Assembly (NCBI GenBank): GCA_905221605.1
Contig: CAJNDS010002454.1
Location: 352,968 to 416,967, forward strand
Direction of reading: 5' to 3'
DNA from: Symbiodinium natans
Lineage: Eukaryota > Sar > Dinophyceae > Suessiales > Symbiodiniaceae
Length of the DNA: 64,000 bases
Position numbers and translations under genes: made by a program. The notes beneath the pieces are model-generated. The model ran no database searches, was not told the DNA's origin, and was given only the letters and a program-made list of their open reading frames with translations. How positions within the stretch are numbered: the stretch's first letter is position 1; each line of letters starts with the position of its first letter. Shown piece after piece: positions 32,604-43,143 of the stretch.

Positions 32604-32705
32604 GTTAGCTGGATCCGCTCCAGCAAGAGTTTGGGGTTTTGACCTCAGCCTAACCACGCAAGCCCTCAAGCCCCAAAATTCAAAAGCTTTGAGCCTCCCA
32701 GCTTA

Positions 32706-32736
32706 CCCCCCCCCCCCCCCACCCACCCAAAAAAAA
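32706..32736. repeat. C15 run followed by A-rich tract
   Basis: A homopolymer of 15 C at 32706-32720 then cacccaaaaaaaaa; typical of the low-complexity tracts in this window. Confidence 0.95.
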
Positions 32737-32873
32737 AACAAACAAAATCCTTGAATCACTGCTAGGCCCTACATAGCTAAACCCTCAACGCTAAGTCCCA
32801 CAGCCCCATACCGCCTGCACCCTAAACCCTCTAAACCCTAAACCATAAACCCTAAGCCCCAAACAACTTCTAG

Positions 32874-32962
32874 GTGCCCCATGGAGTCGACGCCACTGCT
32901 GGAGATCACCGGATCGCCCAAAGCGGCAGCTGGCTGTGTAGGCTCCACCCTGGTCGTGACAG
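32874..32962 (+). CDS. exon-like coding segment
   Basis: Acceptor cttcTAG at the end of a CCCTAAA cluster, donor GT (gtactggg) at 32963. The 29-codon frame reads CPMESTPLLEITGSPKAAA then GCVGSTLVVT, convincing strand-turn-strand composition. Family not recognised. The phase does not directly join the 32558-32603 piece, so a further exon or different borders are needed. Confidence 0.48.
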
Positions 32963-33166
32963 GTACTGGGCCTGAATTTTGGGCAAGTTCTTCTTTTTGG
33001 GTTCAGGTTTCTGTTTGGGTAAGATGATTTGGGGTTAAATTTGTCGGGTTCCGCTATTTTTGGGGGGGACTATGTAGGGTTGTGCTTGGGTGCTTTGTGC
33101 TGTGTCTTGCCGCGTGATCGCTGCCCAAGAGACGTGCTACACTTGGCCCAGGAACAGCGTCGTCCG

Positions 33167-33338
33167 CACCCTAAACCCTAAACCCTAAACCCTAAACCCT
33201 AAACCCTAAACCCTAAACCCTAAACCCTAAACCCTAAACCCTAAACCCTAAACCCTAGACCCTAGACCCTAAACCCTAAACCCTAGACCCAAAACCCTAA
33301 ACCCTAAACCCTAAACCCTAGACCCTCAACCCTCTAGA
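33167..33338. repeat. near-perfect CCCTAAA array (about 24 units)
   Basis: The longest regular CCCTAAA run in the window, with CCCTAGA variants concentrated in its right third. Confidence 0.95.
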
Positions 33339-33439
33339 TGCCAGGTAGCTCCAAGCGAACCTCGAGCTTGATCGGTTGATCTTCGAAGCGAGCTTTCAAA
33401 GTTGAGCACCAAAGGGGTCTGATCACGGAGACATCACAG

Positions 33440-33613
33440 GAGACGGCCTCCTCTCCGTTTCTCAAGGCTCATGGTGGCCCCTGGGATGCTTGGAATGTTT
33501 GGACTCCTCTGAAATTGGCACCTGCGTCAGTTCGGCGAGCACAAGCAAAAAAAAGGGAGCTCAGATCTTCGTCCGCTCTGCCTCCAATCGAAAGTGGCCA
33601 CGGGAAATCCTAA
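33440..33613 (+). CDS. exon-like segment, frame ambiguous
   Basis: Acceptor catcacAG. One frame reads ETASSPFLKAHGGPWDAW then KLAPASVRRAQAKKRELRSS and ends in TAA at 33611-33613. A second plus frame overlapping it (33490-33681) also reads plausibly (GAQIFVRSASNRKWPREI). At most one is likely real. Confidence 0.33.
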   Translation, partial: ETASSPFLKAHGGPWDAWNVWTPLKLAPASVRRAQAKKRELRSSSALPPIESGHGKS

Positions 33614-34491
33614 ACGAAGTGTTTGGCAAAGGAAGCATAGCTGGTAGATTCCCCATTTCTGGCACCAGCCAAGCAGAATGAACTCTCTGGGATCATGACC
33701 GCTAGCAGCCGCTGGTAACTAGCAAAATCTGCGCCAGAAACGCACTCCGGCATCTTGGCTCTGTGGCATGAGTAGGCACGATTCGAGCCATGCAACACAC
33801 TGAAGGCCTGAAAGCTAAACCGTTAAATGATCTAAACCCACACCTTGAACTTCATACCCGGCATTCAGCTGTCCTTTTAAATGGCTGGTCCAGACGCTTC
33901 GGATGAGCTCCCGGAGCTACAGGTCAGCAGTTGGCCGCTTTGGTAACAGCTAGAATCTCAAGGAAATGGTCACGACAACCAGCTCCTCCATGTAGCTCTG
34001 CATAAGTGCGCACGAAAACGGATGATCGGGGTAAGGTTCGGCGAAGGCCACTACTGGGAGACACACTACGAGAAGGCAGCCGAAGAAGGCGAAAATCTCT
34101 ACGCCCCCTGGCGAAAAGGGATGCGCTTTCCTGCTTCGGGCCTGCCTCTGGAGGTGTTGGGCTTAGGGCCTCGGGTATGTTTGTCCAGGCGTATGACAAT
34201 GGTTGGAGAATGTCAGCTTCATGTCATCCCGCTCAGTGCTGGAGCAGCGCAACCAGTATCGTACACTCTTTCGAACTTTGGACTTGGACTCAGAAGTTCA
34301 GTGCGTAAATGTGGGACCTCAACCGTTTGGACCCTTGGCTCTAAGCACATTCACCTTCAACCCTTCAACGCCGTGGCGCATCCAGGACTGGCTGGTTGGA
34401 TGGACCGAGCTCCGGCGCCTTGGCAGCAGACCTTGAGGTGACCTCAAGTTGATCTAAGCACCTCGACCGTAAGCCCAAAGGCCCTCTCGAG

Positions 34492-34568
34492 CCGACATGA
34501 GGTGGCTGCTGGAGCCCCTGATGGGCTTCGACACCCGCCGGGCCGTGCTGTGCCAGGGCCGAACTGAG
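34492..34568 (+). CDS. exon-like coding segment
   Basis: Acceptor tctcgAG, donor GT (gtgtttgg) at 34569. Reads DMRWLLEPLMGFDTRRAVL then CQGRTE, 25 codons with phase 1 entry and phase 0 exit. Followed by TTTGGGG-like intron sequence. Family not recognised. Confidence 0.52.
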
Positions 34569-34735
34569 GTGTTTGGGGTTTCGCGTCTCCTGCAGGGTTC
34601 GGGCTTAGGGAGCGGGTGTGAATTCCTTGGGGGGGTCGGGGGGTACATCGTGAAAAGCCGAACGAAGCCGAAGAGCCAAGCAAACCCCGGCCCTCCGTGG
34701 CCGTGGATAGAAATCCTCCGCTTATCCCCACTGTA

Positions 34736-34852
34736 GACCCCAAACCCCAAACCCCAAACCCCAAACCCCAAACCCCAAACCCCAAACCCCAAACCCCAAA
34801 CCCCAAACCCCAAACCCCAAACCCCAAACCCTAAACCCTAAACCCTAAACCC
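34736..34852. repeat. CCCCAAA array passing into CCCTAAA
   Basis: About 13 units of the CCCCAAA variant followed by three CCCTAAA units, so both variants meet within one array. Confidence 0.95.
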
Positions 34853-34874
34853 CGAACTTTCCGAAACCTCGAAG

Positions 34875-34947
34875 GCATCTCGGCTCTGGGAACTCGCCCC
34901 TCCCGGAGGACATGTACGACGCCACTTTGGCTGAAGATGGCATCTGA
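34875..34947 (+). CDS. possible degenerate PX-like exon
   Basis: Acceptor cgaAG directly 3' of a telomere-type array. The start (GCA TCT CGG CTC TGG) and the catgtacgac block match the PX-like exon at 43810 (GCA CCC CGG CGC CTG ... catgtacgat), but a net frame difference separates the two blocks: ASRLWEL in one frame and EDMYDATLAEDGI in the next. Confidence 0.28.
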
Positions 34948-34958
34948 TAATGCTAGGC

Positions 34959-35051
34959 AGGATAAGGGGGACCTTCTGAATTCTTATTCTAGCTCTCTTA
35001 AACAGGGACCTTATTCAGAGGGCCTTTTTCCCCAAGGGTCCACCTAATCCT
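34959..35051. mobile_element. MITE-like foldback element
   Basis: Imperfect terminal inverted repeats of about 18 bp (aggataagggggacctt at the left, and at the right a segment whose reverse complement is aggattaggtggaccctt) enclose a short core with a second inner inverted repeat. No coding capacity. Confidence 0.5.
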
Positions 35052-36104
35052 ATCCCCTGCAACATCGCAGCTTAAATCGGGGGTTTTAGGGTTTAGTTTG
35101 AGGGTTGAGGATGTCTTAAATGGATGGGTTTCCAAAATAGGGGTTGTATGCTTTCTGTACAGCCCCGGTACAAGACAACAAGATGACCTGCCCAAAATGC
35201 ACATTCCATCTAAACACACCACCGTAGTGGGGGGATGTTGAGCCTTGTGTTCCGGGTTTGGGGCTTGGGGTTTGCGGTTGGGGTGTTTAGGTTCAGAGGA
35301 TGAGGTTTTGTTTTTTTGGGTTTACCTCGGGTTTGCGGGTCCAACGTGTATGTTGTTGAATCTGTTCAAACACTAGGCACAAACAGTCAGTTGACTATCG
35401 CCAACGGGTCCAGGGTCTAGGGCTTGGGTGGGGGTTTGGGGGTTGGGGGGGGCTTCCAAACTCTAAACTATAGCTACTGGTATCGTCCTTGCCCAAGTTC
35501 CCAATTCTTCGGCCTGTCTTGCGTGCCCTTCCCATGGAAGAGCCTGGTGTGCCCACCCCAGAGTCGGAGTGCCCTCTACAGCATCCGGGAGTCTCCACCC
35601 CCAAAGCATCCCGGGAGTGGAGAATCCCTGCAGTGCCGACCGAGACGACATTGCTGAGCTTCCGGGTGGGGAGTTTGTGATGGGCCAAGATTCCGAAACA
35701 TTCTGCTGCCCCAAGGCAGGATACCACCACCAGACAGCTGTGGATATCTCCGAAGTGGTGACGAAGCAAATGTCCGAGAAGCTCGGAGTGTCTCAGTCTC
35801 TAAAACCACCCTAAAGCCACTAAAGCCACAAGCTTCACATCTTGGAAGCTTGTGGCCCCAGTTTAAGCCAAGGCGCAACCAAGCCAGTCGACCTGAGATT
35901 CAATGGCGCGCGGCCGACTGCCGCAACATGGCCGAGATCTGCAGCGAGCCCTGATTGCAGGCAGTGGGGTGCCAGGGTTAGGATTAGGAGTTTAGAGCTA
36001 GAGCTCATAGGGCTTTGAGGTTTAGAGTTTCGGGCTCAGCAGCGCAACCAGGCGTCTTCCGGCCTCTGGAGCGAGTGTAGGGTGACGGCTGCACCGATTC
36101 GCAG
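35052..36104. other. no gene supported
   Basis: TTTGGGG/TTTAGGG-like G-rich stretches at 35235-35330 and 35415-35455. Open frames on both strands in 35395-35880 overlap and show no domain. Confidence 0.4.
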
Positions 36105-36199
36105 GAATCCTTCCCGTTAGTGGTGGACAAGAGTACCCTGGATGCCTTCTTCTGCAACGATCAGCATGCGCTGGCCATTGCCGAGTTCATCAAGGAGGG
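36105..36199 (+). CDS. exon-like coding segment
   Basis: Acceptor gattcgcAG, donor GT at 36200. Reads ESFPLVVDKSTLDAFFCND then QHALAIAEFIKEG, 31 codons, strongly protein-like (strand followed by amphipathic helix). Family not recognised. Confidence 0.52.
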
Positions 36200-37488
36200 G
36201 TCTAGGGATCTACGGATCCAGGCGCTTTCCAAAAACGGACGCAAAAAACCCGAAAGCCCCAGAGCCCAAAAGCCCTGCTGCCGCAGCTACAGCCCACCCC
36301 CCCCCATAATGAGGGCGACGGGTCTTCAGGGTTTGCTGCTAGAACTGTTTGATGCTTTGGGCTTGGGTTCAGGATTGTCCCCTTGGCAGGAGGCTTTCCG
36401 TGTCACGTCGGTGGGTGGCGCGTTCATCTCCGTCAGCATGCACCGCCCGCCTGCGGTCTGCCGGCTGAGGATCTTCAGTGGGGCTTGGTTGCCCTCAACA
36501 TTACACTCACAACCATAAAGCCAGAATCCCAAAGCTGCATGGGCTCTTTGAAAAAAGTCTTGTTAAAGCCCTTGTACCAGACAACCCTCGCCAGCCTGAG
36601 CTTGGTGACTGACGACTACAGCGACGGGGAAGAGGGCATCCATAATTACTGTGCAGACTGCTTGCGATGCATCTGCCTCCCCACTGCTTCTTTGCAGGTG
36701 CTCCCATGGCTTCAGCACCACGCATTTCGCTGGACGGTGCAGGCTGCGGCTGTGTTGAATGTGGCTGTAAAAATGTTCAGTTCCTCCGGCCGCCTCAGTA
36801 CATAACTTTCTTGTCCTCTGGGTCCGAAATGCCCAAGATGATTTCGACATTCACAGACCCAGAGTTCACCTAGTCTCACTTTGGCTCCCACATTGCATCC
36901 ACAGCTACTTGGGACTGACGAGTGCGCAAGGATGTCCCTGAGCTCAAAGCAGCCTTAAACCCTAGACCCAAAAGACTTCAACCTAACCCCTCGATCCCAA
37001 AAGCCTATGAGTCCTATAGACCCTGTACTCTATGCCCTAAACCCCTAGAACCCGTATGAAACAAAAATCAGTCCCAAAGCGTGGTACCCTCTATACTACT
37101 ATTGGGTCATTCTTAGGAAGCCTTTAAGGGGATCTATTTCTTGGATCTTCCCAAAGCATTGTCACGGGGAGCCCTGCCAGAGGCTGTGCCGATTGACAAG
37201 CCAAGGCCCGAAAGCTCTGGGCGGCCCGGGAGGCCCTTGTTTATGCGCTTCTAAGTAGGAGATGCTTTGAGGTGTTTGTTTTGCAGTTATGCATATATAT
37301 ATATATATATCTATACGTATATGTTTTGTTTGGTTGGTTTTTTGTTTTTGAATACGGGATTTATCTGGTGTCTTGGGGTTTTCGAGTGCGCGGTTGGGGT
37401 TTGGGGTGAGTGGGCAGGGGGTTGTGGTTCAAGGTTTGGGTGCCGTAGCGTCTAGCTTGCTTTGGTTCGATTGGGGAAAGTCCTTAAT
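36200..37488. other. no gene supported; (TA)n tract
   Basis: A (TA)n microsatellite at about 37292-37311. A plus segment at 36390-36470 (EAFRVTSVGGAFISVSMH) is a weak exon candidate. Confidence 0.4.
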
Positions 37489-37551
37489 AGGGATTACAAT
37501 AGAGGGTACTATAATCCCGATTAAGGACTGTCAGTTTAGGGGGAACATCCC
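37489..37551. mobile_element. MITE-like element, copy 1 (left end missing)
   Basis: The palindromic core (agtccttaatagggatta ... tataatcccgattaaggact) and the right terminus (ggggaacatccc) match the complete copy at 38425-38524. The left terminal repeat is absent, suggesting truncation. Confidence 0.6.
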
Positions 37552-37652
37552 AAGCGGAAATCTCTTCATGTGAGCCAGCAAGGTATGTGCAGCCCAAGAC
37601 TTTGCTCTTCTTCCGATCATGTTCAGATGCATGCCCGAGGGAGTGCTAAATC

Positions 37653-37967
37653 ATGAGCCGAGAAGCTGTTCTGCAAGCTGCAAGGGATTTCCACGGGCTT
37701 GAGGCCAACCGTTGCCTTTTAGATTCGGCTGTAGGCCCAATCGGCTCCTCGGATTTGTGCGCGCCCAACGCATCTACTCGAGCTTGCGATGAGGTGCCAT
37801 TGCCATGCTTACATCTGTGGAAACAAGCGCCGCAACATGGCTGGCCAATAACTATGGGAATGGCCGCTTTTCGGAGTTTGCCATTCTGTTGGTGCTGCAA
37901 TCGCCCCCCCCCCCCCCCCGCCCTTAAGCCATGTCAACTAGCACCCCAAAGAGGCAGACAAATATGA
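37653..37967 (+). CDS. small ORF, uncertain
   Basis: ATG-started 104-codon ORF. The first 35 residues (MSREAVLQAARDFHGLEANR) look protein-like; the end runs into poly-Pro from a C16 tract (37904-37919). It could be a first exon. No family recognised. Confidence 0.25.
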   Translation: MSREAVLQAARDFHGLEANRCLLDSAVGPIGSSDLCAPNASTRACDEVPLPCLHLWKQAPQHGWPITMGMAAFRSLPFCWCCNRPPPPPALKPCQLAPQRGRQI

Positions 37968-38424
37968 CCACAAAGGACCGATCTTTAAGCCTTCAGAGAC
38001 TTTAGAGCTTTTGGTTGGAAAACTCAAGCCTTTTGCACCCATGGTGTAGCTTTTTTCAGGGTCCCAATCAGCTCACCCAAAGCCCTTGAAGCCCAGATGC
38101 AAAATCCTAAACCTACAAAGAGCTGACTTCTGAGTTCTGTTTTGGACTTTGAGTTTTAGGGTTGGATGGACATCTTCTACCATGCAACAGGCCCCGCAAA
38201 CCCCAAGCCCTTTCGACTTCATGTGCCCTTAAATATGCCCTTAAGTTCGAAGCCGCAACAAATTTCTATTCTTAAGCCTTCAATCCCGACACTCAAGCCC
38301 CTTTGAATGCCCAGAGCCAGTGGGATGTGACCCTCAGCCCTCGTCCAGGAAGCCCTAAGCCCGAAAGGCCTCGCCCCTACAACAAGTCTCTGTTTCCACA
38401 CAGGCCCCTGAACCTGTAGGAGTT

Positions 38425-38524
38425 GGGATGTTCCCCCTTATGCTGGCCGTCCTTAATAGGGATTCTAATGTACTATAATCCCTATTAAGGACTAAGGACT
38501 GTTAGTATAAGGGGGGAACATCCC
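38425..38524. mobile_element. MITE-like element, copy 2 (complete)
   Basis: A 100-bp near-complete palindrome with 17-18-bp termini (GGGATGTTCCCCCTTAT and its reverse complement with one extra G) and an inner palindrome around tccttaatagggatt. The whole element can fold into a single hairpin. No target-site duplication is obvious. Confidence 0.75.
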
Positions 38525-39308
38525 TACGTAGCAGCATAGAAGCAAGCTAGGCACCGCCGCTTCTTTGGAGAAGCACTGGCTGCGCCTGGCGCATCGCGTC
38601 CGGGAGCACCCGGACTCCGACCTCAGCGGGAGCGTGAGGGAGGGTTTGCTTTGAGGGGGGGGAGGTGTCAGGAGCAGGGTTTAGGCCTTTGAGGTGTTTG
38701 GGGCTTGGGGGTGTAAGCTGTTTTCGAGTTTCCGGCTGATGGGATTTGAGGGCTGAAGTTCCTTTCAATGGGGGTTGAATGGGGCTCGGTTGTTAAGTCT
38801 GAACACGTTGCGCCTCAACAGCATGAAGGCAAAGGCACACGAAAGACAGCCCAACACACTGAACTCCACACCCCAAGCCCCAGGACCTTAGGGTTTAGGG
38901 TTTAGGGCTTAAAGTACACCTCCCTCAACTGGGGCCAGGAGTGACTTCGACGCGAGCTCGGATTCGGATTCGCAGGATGGGGAGGCGGAGCTATGAGATG
39001 CAACTCTGACCCGGCAGCTCCAAAACCCTCCTTTTGGCTACTATTGGTCTTGGCCCTGATCCGAGATTCCGAGAGATACCAGAGAATTTCCAGTCGACGA
39101 TGCATCAACCCGTGCAGTGCCTCGGCTTCTGGACGGATTCTGCAACTATGAAGGGTCGCTTGTGCGGCCTCCAGCCCGAAAAGGGAGCCTACGCAGGCAT
39201 TCTGAAGGCAGTCATCATGGCAGAAGTCCTGCGTCGCGAATCATCCAGGAGAGATTCTTGACATGCCATGGAGGTGATGGCGGTCATGCGCGTTGCTTGT
39301 CTCTGCAG

Positions 39309-39441
39309 TGTGTCATGGCAACCTCTACCTCAAGGAGCTGATGTACGGGCATTGTGAAAGGCCGCTGGAAGACCGGCATGTGGAGATTCTGCAGGAAGAA
39401 AACCCCGGGGCCTTGATCGATGTAATCGCCCCCCCAAGCAA
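39309..39441 (+). CDS. exon-like coding segment with strong splice sites
   Basis: Pyrimidine-rich acceptor (gcttgtctctgcAG) and a GTAAG donor at 39442. The 43-codon frame reads CHGNLYLKELMYGHCERPLE, then DRHVEILQEENPGALIDVIA, with charged helices and a NPGALI turn loosely reminiscent of helical repeat proteins such as Pumilio. That resemblance is weak, so no function is assigned. One of the best supported exons in the window because both borders are strong. Confidence 0.58.
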
Positions 39442-39944
39442 GTAAGCCCTCAATCGCTATACCCACATACCCTGAGAGACTCTCTTGCCATGCTTGAATT
39501 TCTGACAGCCCCTCTTTTTCGTCACCCCGACCACCTAAACTCGCCGGAGCAGAAGAGAAGGTTTAAGGGTCTAGCCCCAAAACCCGAAACCTGCAAAACC
39601 CGAAAAAGCCGAAAGCTAGCACTGCAGGAGAGGTTGCCGGAGCCGTTTCAATAGCGCCGAAGTCCAGCGCCCTAAAGGGGCCTGCTGCCAGCCACCTCGA
39701 CTAGAACAGCCCCGGAGAACTAACCGTAGCACTAAACATGATGATAATGAAGACAGCCCAATTCATTTCCGACTGTAGTAAGAGTTGCAAAACTCGTTTC
39801 AGAACCCTGTTCGCAGCTCCCTAACCCAGCACCCTAAGTCCATACCCTCTTAAACACCCAGACTTTAAGCCCAGCCCAAGCCCCATTATCAACCTTTACA
39901 GGCCATTTGAGCACTGAGACCCAAATTTCAAGCCCTGAGTCCTA

Positions 39945-40030
39945 CCCTAACCCTAGACCCTAGACCCTAGACCCTAGACCCTAGACCCTAGACCCTAGAC
40001 CCTAGACCCTAGACCCTAAACCCTAAACCC
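39945..40030. repeat. CCCTAGA heptamer array
   Basis: About nine to ten units of CCCTAGA, a variant that otherwise appears only sporadically, flanked by CCCTAAA units. Confidence 0.95.
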
Positions 40031-40783
40031 TGAATGCCTCAACTCCTCAACTCCTGACCCATGCTCGCCCCGGCCGCCGCCCGTCGTGGGTCGGCCCACT
40101 GGCGAGCCCGCCTGGACCCAGCAGCATTCAGGGTTTGGAGGTGTTTCAGGGTTTAAGGGTTTTCCAATCTTTGGACCTCAAACCTCGTGCTTACAGACGA
40201 TGCCTGAGTTTTGTCGAGGCCCAGGCCACAAGAATTGGGGCATAAGGCGAATAGAAAGGCTTCGTAGCTAAGCAACATAGTAGTCATAGCGAAAAAGATA
40301 CGAAAAAGATACGAAAAGAAAAGTCATATACGACTACTAACAGCCATACAGCAACACACCATGAATAACAGCATAGTAGCCAAGCACCCACTGTTTGCAG
40401 TCTGCAGGAGCTCGAATCGTTGAAGGTCCGGAATGCTGTGACGATGCCTGTCTGCACCAGGAACCCTCAACATCCCTCGACCCCCTGCCTGGGCGGAAAG
40501 GGAAACAGTCGAGATGCATTGGCGCAATGGTCGGGATGTGGGGGCGTAGTTAGCACGCCAGAGATGCGTAGACAGTGCACTTGCCGACAGGTAAGGTCCG
40601 GTCTCTTATGAATGGTATCTGGTAACGCCGTTTCGTCACAGCGCAACTTCGAGTATCACTTTTGCCTGGTCAGGAATATGGCTTCAGGCAGGCAGTCTAG
40701 AAACCTACGACCTGCTACTCCATGCCTAGCAGGTGTTGTTGTGCTTCGGGAGGCTAGACCTGGCAATGGCCTGCCTCACCAAG

Positions 40784-40979
40784 GAAGCTGTCCACCTCTC
40801 CCTCCAAGCCCGACGAGGAGGAAGCTCTGCTCAGTTTGAGCCATCATGCGGCCACTCTCCTCGACGCTTTTTGCGGCACCGAGGTTTGGGAAATAGCAGC
40901 CGAGTGGCTGGGGCGCGAAGAGGCTGGACCGTTGCACGCATCCTTGGCCATGCTGCATGAGTGCCTGAGTGTGAGATAG
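40784..40979 (+). CDS. exon-like coding segment ending in a stop
   Basis: After the AG of ccaAG, an ATG-poor frame runs open to TAG at 40977-40979 and reads KLSTSPSKPDEEEALLSLSH, then HAATLLDAFCGTEVWEIAAE, then WLGREEAGPLHASLAMLHEC. Acidic linker followed by two or three amphipathic helices; the composition leaves little doubt that it is coding. Probably the last exon of a gene whose upstream exons lie in 40.4-40.7 kb. The segment 40633-40734 (NFEYHFCLVRNMASGRQSRN, ending in a GCAG/GT border) is a weak candidate. Family not recognised. Confidence 0.62.
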
Positions 40980-41277
40980 ATAGAGAGAGCGAGCTGCTAC
41001 GTTTTGTCCGCCGAGAGTGGTTCGTATAATTAGGTCAAGGTCACGCCAAGTCCCTCACTGCAACAAGGCACGGTTGCTCTCACACGAGCAAGGAGGGACG
41101 CACCACACCTCACCGTCAGGTGCCGGGGCAATGCACCATGTTTCGTTATCGGGCACTTCTCTTTTGTAGCTAAGATTTCTCGTGTTGCCCCGGCCGAAAC
41201 ATGGCACAGTGTCACACAGACGGATTCGCTTAAGCACACCGTTTGAGGCGCGCCTCTTGGGGGCCACATGCAGTGGA

Positions 41278-41315
41278 CGGAAGGAAGGAAGGAAGGAAGG
41301 AAGGAAGGAAGGAAG
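41278..41315. repeat. (GGAA)n microsatellite
   Basis: About eight ggaa units, followed at 41345-41375 by an A/G-rich (gaaa)n tract. Confidence 0.95.
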
Positions 41316-41555
41316 AGCTGCGGCGCAGGGCTTCCAGGGCCCAAAAGAAAGAAAGAAGGCAAGAAAGCAAAAGAATGCAAGAAACGAAGTGGCAAGGGTT
41401 GAGGCGCAAGCGGCGATACGGCCTGGATGCATCAAGCCTCGGCCTCATGATGGGGGCCCACCTTCACCATCACTCCAGCCAACTTGACCAGAGACCTAGG
41501 GCATGCGGGCGAAGACCCTAGACCTTCAACCCATGATCAGACGTCTTGTGTGGTT

Positions 41556-41577
41556 GGGGGGGGGGGGGGGGGGGGGG
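41556..41577. repeat. G22 homopolymer
   Basis: A run of 22 G. A second run of 20 G (42200-42219), preceded by nine T, lies 620 bp downstream. Confidence 0.95.
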
Positions 41578-42074
41578 CGGGTGCTTCGCACGCTTCTGCT
41601 GTAGAAGGTGCCCTTTGTCGTGGACTACTTGCAGCTGGGTGGCAGTTTGGGATGCATGCGATGTTCAATGGAAGGCGCACGACAGTCATCCCAAGGCGCA
41701 CAACAGTCACCCCAAGACATCCCAAGACCATGTTTGACCCTTATCCTTCCTTTGAAAGGTTGCGGAACTTGAGGCTTGGGTGTTTCAAAGCCCGTTTTCC
41801 GATTTGCTTCACGGCCGGTGCCCAGGAAAGGCTTCCAGAGTGCCGCAGCCAACGACGAAGCCTGGACTGGGTCTGGGGAACTGTTGTTTTTGTTATATAT
41901 ATATATATAGAAAAACAATACATAGAATACATTCTTTCATTCATTCAGGAAAAAGAAAGGTTTCAGGTGGACGCACAAATCTTGCTAAATTCTTAAGCTG
42001 TCACATCCGCGCTTCTCAAATCCTGGGCCCTCCGTCCTCCTTTTATCTTAAAAACTCCATCAGCTTGGGGATTG

Positions 42075-42370
42075 CAGGGTTTGGGGTTTAAGGTTTTTAG
42101 GGGTTTAGGGTTTTAGGGTTTAGGGGTTTAGGGGTTTAGGGTTTAAGGGTTTAGGGTTTAGTGTTTAGGGTTTAGAGGGTTTAGGATCCCTTTTTTTTTG
42201 GGGGGGGGGGGGGGGGGGGATGGGCGGTGACCTTGCCGAGGGATTGTCTCGAAAGAGGCGGGGAACTTGGGCCCCGAGTGGGCCCTCATACCAACCTTGT
42301 TGTGAAGATTAGGGTTTAGAGTTTAGGGTTTGAGGGTTTAGGGTTCAGGGTTTAGGGTTTAGGGATGAGG
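42075..42370. repeat. TTTAGGG arrays around a T9G20 tract
   Basis: Two TTTAGGG clusters (about 42075-42180 and 42308-42364) flank the T9G20 tract and a short unique stretch. Orientation is the G-rich strand. Confidence 0.9.
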
Positions 42371-42510
42371 CTCCCCTTATTCATGTCGCTGTTTGGTCGG
42401 GAAGCCTGGACAAAAGTCCAGGAAGGAGGCTTGAGGGTGTAGCTTTTAGGATTAAATGCGTTGTAACTTTTTTTTCTCTCTTCTTTTGTTACTCCTCATC
42501 CCCAAAACAG

Positions 42511-42598
42511 CCCAAAGGAACCCCTCAGTCAAAAGAGGACCACCGACGAGTCCCGGCGCCTGCAGCTCAACTTCGAGCTCGCGGAGCACGTGGAGGAA
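42511..42598 (+). CDS. exon of a putative PX-like gene (upstream exon)
   Basis: The acceptor has a long T/C tract (cttttttttctctcttcttttgttactcc...aaaacAG), the best in the window; donor GT (gtgggctc) at 42599. The 29-codon frame reads PKEPLSQKRTTDESRRLQLN then FELAEHVEE. Enters in phase 2 and exits in phase 0. It lies 420 bp before the PX-like exon on the same strand and may belong to the same gene; the phases do not join directly (the next exon needs one base), so an additional exon is implied. Confidence 0.58.
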
Positions 42599-43018
42599 GT
42601 GGGCTCGGGCTCCCTGAGTGCCCTTGCTTTCGGGTTGAGGAGTTTAGGGTTTAGGGTTTAGGGTTTAGGGTGCTATGGGGCGCCAGAGGCTTCGTTGCAC
42701 TTTAAGGGCTTTGCTAGGGTTTTTAGGACTTTTGGAGTTGGGAGTTTAGGGTTCAGGGCTGGGGGTTTGCGGGGTTTTAGGGTGTTGGTGTTCAGCGGGG
42801 TTTTGGGGGCTTAGTTTTGGGGCAGGGTGTGGGGGTTTAGGGCTGCAAGGGTTTCAGGGGTTTTGTGGTCGTGTAAGGGATGGGTTGAGGGTTTGTGGGA
42901 TTGTAAGGTCGTGGTGCTCAGCGAACGGGTCGTCGTCTGGGGTTCGGGGATTCCGGTTCAGGGTGAATAGCTTTCAGGTTTCAGATCAGAGATCCAAACT
43001 TTCAAGAACGCTACCCAG

Positions 43019-43083
43019 GCCACACGTGGTATCTCGTGCAGTGCAAGCTGCGACTGAACAACGGCTCCACCTTTACTTGGACA
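43019..43083 (+). CDS. PX-like domain exon 1
   Basis: Acceptor ctacccAG, donor GT (gtgccgtgg) at 43084. Reads HTWYLVQCKLRLNNGSTFTW then T, matching the first strands of a PX-like phosphoinositide-binding fold as found in dinoflagellate proteins (W-x-V-x-C-x-L ... G ... WT). It exits in phase 0, and the exon at 43810 enters in phase 0, giving WT-APRRLAHLR at the junction, the expected position of the basic RR motif. Confidence 0.55.
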
Positions 43084-43143
43084 GTGCCGTGGTTGCAAAG
43101 GGAGTGTCGATAGCATATCCTAAACCCACACCGGGACCCCTTT

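Noticed and set aside
41240-41400. Arg/Lys/Glu-rich ORFs at 41182-41521
   Set aside because: Result of the (GGAA)n and (GAAA)n microsatellites.
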